Part shown: positions 58,283 through 64,000 of the stretch, one piece after another
How the letters are laid out: each line of letters begins with the position of its first letter
Position numbering within the stretch: the stretch's first letter is position 1
NCBI RefSeq assembly: GCF_000425305.1
Contig: NZ_AUDE01000013.1
Coordinates: 100,085 to 164,084 of the forward strand
DNA from: Psychroserpens burtonensis DSM 12212
GTDB lineage: Bacteria; Bacteroidota; Bacteroidia; Flavobacteriales; Flavobacteriaceae
DNA length: 64,000 nucleotides
Direction of reading: 5' to 3'
Notes under the pieces: model-generated
Databases searched by the model: none
What the model was told of the DNA's origin: nothing
Seen by the model: only the letters and a program-made list of their open reading frames with translations
Made by a program: the position numbers and the translations under genes

Positions 58283-58987
58283 CTAAAGCGAATTAATGTA
58301 GTTGATTAAGTTTATTAAGTCTGCTTCACGAGATGTCTTTATTTTATTCTTTTTGATAAAATTTAAGATCTCATCTGAGCTTTCCGGAAACAGTTTAGCT
58401 AAGTCTTTTTTCTTAGTTGGCAATTCACGAGCATAAGCACCACCTATAGAAACATAATAGGTGTCATCAATGTTTTTGAACTCTGCAGGCTTGTCTTTGT
58501 CATAACTGCTTACCGCTGGTTTAGCTTCGTAATATTTTACTTCTTTTTTAGAAAATAGCTTAACGTTTTGATTGGTCTCAGTAAATGAAACAAAGTAGCC
58601 TCTTTGTAAACCATCATCTGAGTTGATATAGTTTAATGTTGTAAAGTTTAAGTCATCAATTAGAAATGTTATTATAACATTACTGATGCTTTTATTAAAG
58701 TTTTGAATCTTACCGTCACTTACTTTGATTTCAATCTCATCGGTAAATACATTATATCTAATATCATATATTTCAGTTGGGCGAGCAGATATTTTTCCTT
58801 TCGTAAAATTTTCATAAAGATAAGGTGAGCCAATTGCTTTTTTATCTTTGTCATCCATAGTAACAATAAAAGCTCCTCCACCTTCCATTAAAGCTTGGTT
58901 AGATCCATTATCTTGTGCTTGGGCATGGTTGAAACTTGAAGTTATTAAAAGTCCTAGAGTTGCAAATAGTAATGTTGGTTTTTTCAT
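58283..58987 (-). CDS. Secreted protein of unknown function
   Basis: 234 residues with a signal peptide (LGLLITSSFNHAQAQ). I do not recognise the family. The mature part opens with a Gly-rich segment (QALMEGGGAFIVTMDDKDKKAIGSPYL) and then alternates strand-like blocks (EIYDIRYNVFTDEIEIKVSDGKI, RGYFVSFTETNQNVKLFSKKEV). It ends in a Lys-rich helical region (KKDLAKLFPESSDEILNFIKKNKIKTSREADL). There are no cysteines, no T9SS C-terminal domain and no membrane helix, so a periplasmic or lipid-facing location is likely. The block FKNIDDTYYVSIGGAYARELP recalls small flavobacterial proteins found as unannotated exports. It is monocistronic with its own terminator. Confidence 0.8.
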   Translation of the reverse strand: MKKPTLLFATLGLLITSSFNHAQAQDNGSNQALMEGGGAFIVTMDDKDKKAIGSPYLYENFTKGKISARPTEIYDIRYNVFTDEIEIKVSDGKIQNFNKSISNVIITFLIDDLNFTTLNYINSDDGLQRGYFVSFTETNQNVKLFSKKEVKYYEAKPAVSSYDKDKPAEFKNIDDTYYVSIGGAYARELPTKKKDLAKLFPESSDEILNFIKKNKIKTSREADLINLINYINSL

Positions 58988-59276
58988 AATATTTTTTTAG
59001 TTAGATGTCAAAAACTATGCCTTTTTTTGTTGGGTAACTATTTTGTAAATAAAACGTTAGCTAATTATTTTTTTAAATTAACCCTGAATCTGGTTATGTA
59101 ATCGTCCTTAACCATTGCAATTTGCTCTTACATACATATTTAAGTTGGATACTTTTTATGCCTGCTCAACTACTTTTCTAGTAGCATCTTCGTAATTTTA
59201 ACTCGAGTTTGATACTACTTTAATAGACTGTAATACGGAAATAGGCTTTAACTATAACTTCTTTAAAGGTATGAAA

Positions 59277-60179
59277 TTATCCGTTTATCGCTTCAACCGT
59301 TTCGACTTTATCTTTCATCATTTCTTTAAGCATATTTTCAATCCCACTCTTAAGCGTATACGTAGAAGATGGGCAACCACTGCAAGCTCCTTGTAGAATT
59401 ACTTTTACCTTTTTTTCTACGGGATCGTAAGATTGAAATTCAATATTTCCGCCATCACTAGCAACTGCTGGCTTAACGTACTCTTCTAAAATATTTATTA
59501 TTTCTTTTGAAATATCATCTCTAGATTCATAGTCATTATCTAATTGATCAATTTGCTTTGATTTGGTTTCAGGAGCATTAGGGTCTATAATGGTTTTTCC
59601 GTTTTCAACATAACTTCTTATAAACTCTCTGAGTTCCATTGTAATCTCACTCCACTCCGCAATATCAAATTTTGTAATTGAAATAAAGTTTTCATCAATA
59701 AAGACACTTTTTACAAATGGGAAATGAAAAAGCTCAGCAGCCATTGGCGCAAATTTGGTGTCATCGATAGACGTGAACTCATGCGTGGTTGTAGCCAGTT
59801 TTTTATTAGCAACAAATTTTAATACTGATGGATTTGGCGTGCTCTCAGCATAAATAGTTACTGGTGTTTTCTTTTTTTCTTCGGAAGCTTCAACAATTAC
59901 ATCACCCGAGTTTAAATAGGTCACAATTTGCTCAGCAACTTCGTTCTGTACATCTGCCCATTCAACGATGCTAAATTTTTCAATAGCAATAAAGTTACTT
60001 GAGATATATACTTTTTTAACAAATGGTAAATAAAATAATTGTTGAGCGATTGGAGAAGATTTTGCCTCATCTATATTGTTGAATTCAAAACTCTCATGCT
60101 GTGTAATAAATTGATTAGTTTCAAATTTGATAATTGAAGGATTGGTAGTCTCTTTTATGGAGATAGAATACGTGTTCAT
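59277..60179 (-). CDS. Nfu/NifU-type iron-sulfur scaffold with duplicated N-terminal domain
   Basis: 300 residues from MNTYSISIKETTNPS. There are two tandem Nfu N-terminal domains (about 1-90 and 100-190); compare NPSIIKFETNQFI with NPSVLKFVANKKL and the shared LFYLPFVKKVYIS/LFHFPFVKSVFID. A C-terminal NifU domain (about 225-300) has SDGGNIEFQSYD and the cluster motif GACSGCPSSTYTLKSGIE (CxxC). It builds or carries 4Fe-4S clusters for target proteins such as QueG or the ActB Fe-S subunit in this window. A TATTTTTG element just upstream supports this start over one at 60218. Confidence 0.93.
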   Translation of the reverse strand: MNTYSISIKETTNPSIIKFETNQFITQHESFEFNNIDEAKSSPIAQQLFYLPFVKKVYISSNFIAIEKFSIVEWADVQNEVAEQIVTYLNSGDVIVEASEEKKKTPVTIYAESTPNPSVLKFVANKKLATTTHEFTSIDDTKFAPMAAELFHFPFVKSVFIDENFISITKFDIAEWSEITMELREFIRSYVENGKTIIDPNAPETKSKQIDQLDNDYESRDDISKEIINILEEYVKPAVASDGGNIEFQSYDPVEKKVKVILQGACSGCPSSTYTLKSGIENMLKEMMKDKVETVEAING

Positions 60180-60193
60180 AGCTTTTGTTTGTG

Positions 60194-60201
60194 CAAAAAT
60201 A
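60194..60201 (-). promoter_or_regulatory. -7 element for the nfu gene
   Basis: On the minus strand TATTTTTG is followed by CACAAAC and lies 15 bases before the ATG at 60179. It fits TAnnTTTG and rules out the longer N-terminus. Confidence 0.55.
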
Positions 60202-60218
60202 GGTAACTTGAATTTCAA

Positions 60219-60529
60219 ATAATACTATTTTAAGAATAACATAACTTTTTTAAATTGGCTATTGTGTTAAAATAAAAATCGAGATCATGAGTTGTTTTAC
60301 AGCGAGTGCTGGGGAATTAAAGTGTTAAACTGTTACTATTATAACGATTTAACAATCGCGATTCCTTAATTTTTTATTAAATTTCGCTCTTATTATGAAG
60401 CCTTCTTACCATAACTGGAAATCTTATTGCTTGTTATAGTGATTTTATTCAAAGTCGTGTATTAAACCTATTTGAATAAAAAGAGGTGATTGAATGTTAA
60501 ATAATAAGTTTAAAACCATTTTAAAAGCT
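60219..60529. other. Intergenic region before the repeat adhesin
   Basis: About 310 bases, divergent promoter region for the nfu gene and the adhesin. Near-match TAAATTTC lies at about 60379. No hairpin or RNA gene of note; a possible 12-codon N-terminal extension of the adhesin starts at 60494. Confidence 0.55.
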
Positions 60530-63500
60530 ATGAAAAAGCTCTGCTTACTATTTTTCTTACTTTCTTATGTCTCTTTCGCTCAGGATTTAAACATGCAAAG
60601 TGGCAGTTTTGATAGATGTGCACCAGATAAGTTTTATGATTCTGGAGGATCTGGAGGCGCTTACGGTAGTGATGAGAACTTGACTACTACAATCTGTTCT
60701 TTAAATGCAGGAGAGTTTATTATCCTTGATTTTTTAGCTTTTAGTACACAGCTCAATGTCGACATATTAACTATTTATGATGGTGATGATAATACCGCAC
60801 CAATTATTGGAACTTATAATGGTGCTAATACTCCAGGGACAGTAACTGCATCAGGTACTAATGCAAGTGGTTGTATAACTATAGAATTTGTTTCAAATGG
60901 ATCAGGAACGACTACAGGTTGGGAAGCAGATATTATTTGTGCAGTACCTTGTCAAACGATAACACCTTCAATAGATAGTACAGTTCCAGCAATTAACTCC
61001 TCGGGCTCAGTACAAGCAAATATTGGTGAGTCTATTACCTTTAATGGGAGTGCTATGTTTTCTGCTGATGGGACAGGTGCAACTTATCAGTGGAATTTTG
61101 GAGATACAAATACAGATACAGGAAATACAGTCACAAATACATATACTGCTCCAGGAAATTATACAGTTACTTTAATAGTCACAGATGCTAATCCTGTGGG
61201 ATGCGTTGAGACTACAACTATTTCTGTATTTATTGTAGGCGAGAATGTCGTTGTAGATCAAACGACATATACTGTAGAAGAACTCGTAGAGGATATACTC
61301 ATAAATAGTGAGTGTGCTCAAATTAGTAATATCACATTCTCAACAGGAACAAATTTTGGTGAAGATAATGGTATAGGATACTTTATAAATGATGGTTCAT
61401 TATTCCCTTTTACAGACGGAATATTATTAACCTCTGGAGATGCAAGTAAAGTTAGAGGGCCCAATGATAATGCTATGAGTGACGGTAGTCTTAATTGGCC
61501 TGGTGATGCAGAGTTAGATACAGCTGTAGGGATCAATTCAAACAATGCATCAATAATAGAATTTGATTTTGTGCCTTTGGCAGACAATATCAGTTTTGAT
61601 TTTTTAATGGCTTCGGAAGAATATAATGGTTCAACAGGGGGAACTTTTGAATGTACATTTTCAGATGCCTTTGCATTTTTGTTAACGGATGCTGCAGGGA
61701 ATATTACAAATTTAGCAGTATTGCCTGGAACAACAACTCCAATTTTGGTAACGAATATACATCCTCTAAATCCTGGTTGCGCTGCCATTAATGAACAGTT
61801 TTTTGGTGGCTATACTAATCAAGATGCGCCTCCAATGAGTTTTGACGGAAGAACTACGGTATTTACTGCTCAGTCTTCAGTAATTCCAGGAGACACTTAC
61901 CGTATTAAATTAGTGATTGCAGATGCTGGTGATGCGTCTTTAGATTCCGGTGTGTTTTTAAAAGCAGGAAGTTTTGACTTAGGTGGTGACTTAGGTGATG
62001 ATATTACTATTGCTGCAGGTACTGCAGAATGTAATGGAGCCTTAACAGTCTTAGATACTCAAACACCAACTGCAGCCCACGTGTGGTATAAAGATGGTGT
62101 TGAAATAACAGGAGAAACGGGATCTATACTTAACGTTAGCGAATCTGGAGTGTATTCAGTAGATGTCGTATTTTCAGGGATTTGCCAAGCAAGTGATTCG
62201 GTAGTTGTAGAATTTAAACCAAATCCTGTTGCAAATACACCTCCAAATCTAGCCATATGTAGTACTTCTGGTACTGGTGAATTTGCGCTTACTGATAATG
62301 ATGCTGAAATTTTAGGGACTCAAGATCCAGCAGATTTTGTAATTAGTTATCACCTTATAGAACAAGATGCGATTGATAATGTCAACCCTCAAACAAGTCC
62401 ATATACCAACACTGCTAACCCTCAAACAATTTTTGCTCGTCTGGCAGAATTAACTCAAGAGTGTTTTGATACAACATCTTTTGATTTAGAATTCACAAAT
62501 TTGAATATTAATACAATGCTAACGCCTCTGCAAGAGTGCGATGATAATAATGATGGTTTTGCAGTGTTTATGCTAACAGATACTAATCTAGAAGTTATAG
62601 ATGTAATAGATCCTGCAACAGTTTCTGTATCTTATCATTTTTCTTTAGCAGAAGCTGAAAGTGGCATCAATCCATTACCAGTGCCTTACACAAATGTTGT
62701 GATAGATAATCAAACTGTTTTTGTAAGAGTCCAAGCTAACAGCAGTGTTGATTGCTATAATATAACGACCTTAGATTTAGTAGTGAATGCTTTACCTGTT
62801 CCGTTGGCTCCAACACCTTTTGAAGTTTGTGATGATGATAACGATGGATTCTCCATGTTTGATTTGACTTCAAAAGATATCGAAATATTGGGTGCTCAAA
62901 TAGGGATGACAGTCACGTATCACGAAACGCTTATCGAAGCTATTGACGGTGTTAATGCCCAATCTAGCCCATATAGTAATATCTCCGGAGGTTCTCAAAC
63001 GTTGGTGGTTAGAATCACTGATGATTTAACGGGTTGTTCCGATACAGTGGAGCTTCAATTATTTGTGAATCCAATTCCATCTGTCGGTGTAATTTCAGAT
63101 TATCAACTTTGTGATGATAATCTGCCAGGAGATGAAATCGAAATGTTTGATCTTTCAACTAAAGACACAGAAGCAATTGATAGCCAAACAGGAGTTGCAG
63201 TCTCATACCATGAAACACTTTCTGATGCTGTTGACGGAATAAGCCCACTTGCTAATCTTTATAGTAATACTAGTAATCCTCAAACTATTTTTGTTAATAT
63301 AACCAATTCAACCAGTGGTTGTGTGAATGTTGGAAGTTTTGATTTAATTGTAAACCCTTTGCCAGCATTAGTCGCTCCAACTGCTTTAGAAGTTTGTGAC
63401 GATGGCACACCAGATGGAATAACGAGTATCGATTTAACATTAAAAAACATAGAAGTCACTGGTAACGATCCAAATTACTCAGTAAGTTACCATATTAGTC

Positions 63501-64000
63501 TAATAGATGCAGATAACAATGTAGATCCATTACCAATCCCATATACAAATACAGCCAATGGGCAAATTGTATTCGTAAGAGCACAAGATATCAATACAGG
63601 TTGTTATGATACGACCACATTAGAATTAGTTGTACAGCAAGCACCAATCGCCAACCCACCGTCACCATTAGAAGATTGTGATCCAGACAGTGATGGTTTT
63701 GGGGTATTTGATTTAGGGAGTATGGATAATGAAATTACAGGAGGCGATCCCAGTTTAACGGTAAGTTACCATGAGACTATGGCAGATGCAAATAACAATG
63801 TGAACCCATTAGCGAGTCCATACAATAATATTGTAGAAGACCAACAAACGATTTATGTGCGTGTAGAAAGCTCAACGATAGCGACTAACTGCGCAACGAT
63901 TGTAGAATTAATACTAGAGGTTAATCCAACACCACAATTAGGGGCATCACCAACGCCATTGGAGGTCTGTGATGATTTATTGGCAGATGGTTTTGCGCAA
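60530..64000 (+). CDS. Very large secreted repeat protein (CUB, PKD, choice-of-anchor L, tandem repeats); cut by the right window edge
   Basis: At least 1157 residues, still open at the window end. The start MKKLCLLFFLLSYVSFAQ is a clean signal peptide; an ATG at 60494 would add 12 residues. Visible order: a CUB-like domain (about 21-140, with DILTIYDGDDNTAPIIG and GWEADIIC) and a PKD domain (about 154-237, YQWNFGDTNTDTG and YTAPGNYTVTLIV). A choice-of-anchor-L domain follows (about 241-482, TYTVEELVEDILINSECAQISNI and FDFLMASEEYNG). Then come a short Ig-like segment and tandem ~95-residue repeats from about 565 on. Such proteins in flavobacteria normally end in a type IX secretion signal and act as adhesins or gliding-surface proteins; the end lies outside the window. 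SprA at 30.5 kb would be the export channel. Confidence 0.85.
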   Translation, partial: MKKLCLLFFLLSYVSFAQDLNMQSGSFDRCAPDKFYDSGGSGGAYGSDENLTTTICSLNAGEFIILDFLAFSTQLNVDILTIYDGDDNTAPIIGTYNGANTPGTVTASGTNASGCITIEFVSNGSGTTTGWEADIICAVPCQTITPSIDSTVPAINSSGSVQANIGESITFNGSAMFSADGTGATYQWNFGDTNTDTGNTVTNTYTAPGNYTVTLIVTDANPVGCVETTTISVFIVGENVVVDQTTYTVEELVEDILINSECAQISNITFSTGTNFGEDNGIGYFINDGSLFPFTDGILLTSGDASKVRGPNDNAMSDGSLNWPGDAELDTAVGINSNNASIIEFDFVPLADNISFDFLMASEEYNGSTGGTFECTFSDAFAFLLTDAAGNITNLAVLPGTTTPILVTNIHPLNPGCAAINEQFFGGYTNQDAPPMSFDGRTTVFTAQSSVIPGDTYRIKLVIADAGDASLDSGVFLKAGSFDLGGDLGDDITIAAGTAECNGALTVLDTQTPTAAHVWYKDGVEITGETGSILNVSESGVYSVDVVFSGICQASDSVVVEFKPNPVANTPPNLAICSTSGTGEFALTDNDAEILGTQDPADFVISYHLIEQDAIDNVNPQTSPYTNTANPQTIFARLAELTQECFDTTSFDLEFTNLNINTMLTPLQECDDNNDGFAVFMLTDTNLEVIDVIDPATVSVSYHFSLAEAESGINPLPVPYTNVVIDNQTVFVRVQANSSVDCYNITTLDLVVNALPVPLAPTPFEVCDDDNDGFSMFDLTSKDIEILGAQIGMTVTYHETLIEAIDGVNAQSSPYSNISGGSQTLVVRITDDLTGCSDTVELQLFVNPIPSVGVISDYQLCDDNLPGDEIEMFDLSTKDTEAIDSQTGVAVSYHETLSDAVDGISPLANLYSNTSNPQTIFVNITNSTSGCVNVGSFDLIVNPLPALVAPTALEVCDDGTPDGITSIDLTLKNIEVTGNDPNYSVSYHISLIDADNNVDPLPIPYTNTANGQIVFVRAQDINTGCYDTTTLELVVQQAPIANPPSPLEDCDPDSDGFGVFDLGSMDNEITGGDPSLTVSYHETMADANNNVNPLASPYNNIVEDQQTIYVRVESSTIATNCATIVELILEVNPTPQLGASPTPLEVCDDLLADGFAQ
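62230..64000 (+). repeat. Tandem protein-coding repeats, about 283-291 bases each
   Basis: The repeat start 'x-VCDDxxDGFxxFDL' recurs near 62535, 62822, 63105, 63389, 63671 and 63962, and a weaker copy lies before that. Each unit also contains VSYHET, a PYxN-x-x-x-x-QT block and V/IFVRV. The repeats are diverged at the DNA level, so they are protein-level repeats and not a CRISPR array. Confidence 0.85.

Noticed and set aside
62230..64000. Regularly spaced repeats that might look like a CRISPR array
   Set aside because: Period of about 285 bases, diverged at the DNA level and in one continuous reading frame; these are protein repeats.

Overview
The window is AT-rich chromosomal DNA of a member of the Flavobacteriaceae (Bacteroidota). 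This rests on several gene types: SprA (type IX secretion and gliding), a RemB-like gliding protein, alternative complex III (ActABCDEF) joined to cytochrome oxidase genes, and FpG-style repeat adhesin architecture. Promoter-like elements follow the Bacteroidota pattern TTG-N19-21-TAnnTTTG, and Shine-Dalgarno sequences are nearly absent. No rRNA, CRISPR array, prophage, transposase or integrase was seen. The content is core chromosome, not an island.

Layout. 1-3.5 kb: minus-strand pair of a polysaccharide deacetylase (cut by the left edge) and a large DUF2723 membrane glycosyltransferase-like protein. 3.6-9.5 kb: tRNA-Gln(TTG), a universal stress protein (minus), then the rimP-nusA-infB translation/transcription operon, with a terminator-like hairpin in its leader. 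9.5-22 kb: a small SPOR protein (minus), then one long respiratory block actA-B-C-D-E-F-coxB-coxA. ActABCDEF oxidises menaquinol and passes electrons through c-type haems to the CoxA/CoxB terminal oxidase. 22-30.5 kb: ruvB, a cytochrome P450, a di-haem peroxidase lipoprotein, queG, maeB and ruvA. 30.5-43 kb: sprA, gcvH, a VanZ-like protein, and three consecutive genes sharing a TonB C-terminal-type domain, the last fused to an outer-membrane barrel (RemB-like). A metallo-beta-lactamase-fold pseudogene with three frameshifts follows. 43.9-49.4 kb: a second oxidase block (ctaB, two subunit III genes, subunit IV, a SCO-like protein without cysteines, a SCO protein, DUF420, a 75-residue CxxC protein) that supplies the remaining oxidase subunits and assembly factors. 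49.5-56.7 kb: a complete tripartite export operon (ATPase, two MacB-type permeases, adaptor, TolC, second adaptor). 56.7-60.2 kb: tsaB, an MscS-type channel, an unknown secreted protein and an Nfu-type Fe-S scaffold. 60.5-64 kb: the first 1157 codons of a very large secreted repeat protein cut by the right edge.

Most of the window is orthodox. The points most worth a second look are these. (1) The 8-mer TTCCGAAG/CTTCGGAA occurs at least 19 times, in several reading frames and in intergenic DNA, against about one expected. (2) ActC carries a cytosolic helix-hairpin-helix extension of the kind normally linked to nucleic acids. (3) A small conserved-looking CxxC protein and a cysteine-free SCO-like protein sit in the oxidase assembly operon. 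(4) rimP has a terminator-like leader hairpin. (5) SprA carries an Asp-rich calcium-repeat insertion. (6) Three -1 homopolymer deletions kill a hydrolase gene. I did not find a clear-cut, wholly new defence or biosynthetic system.
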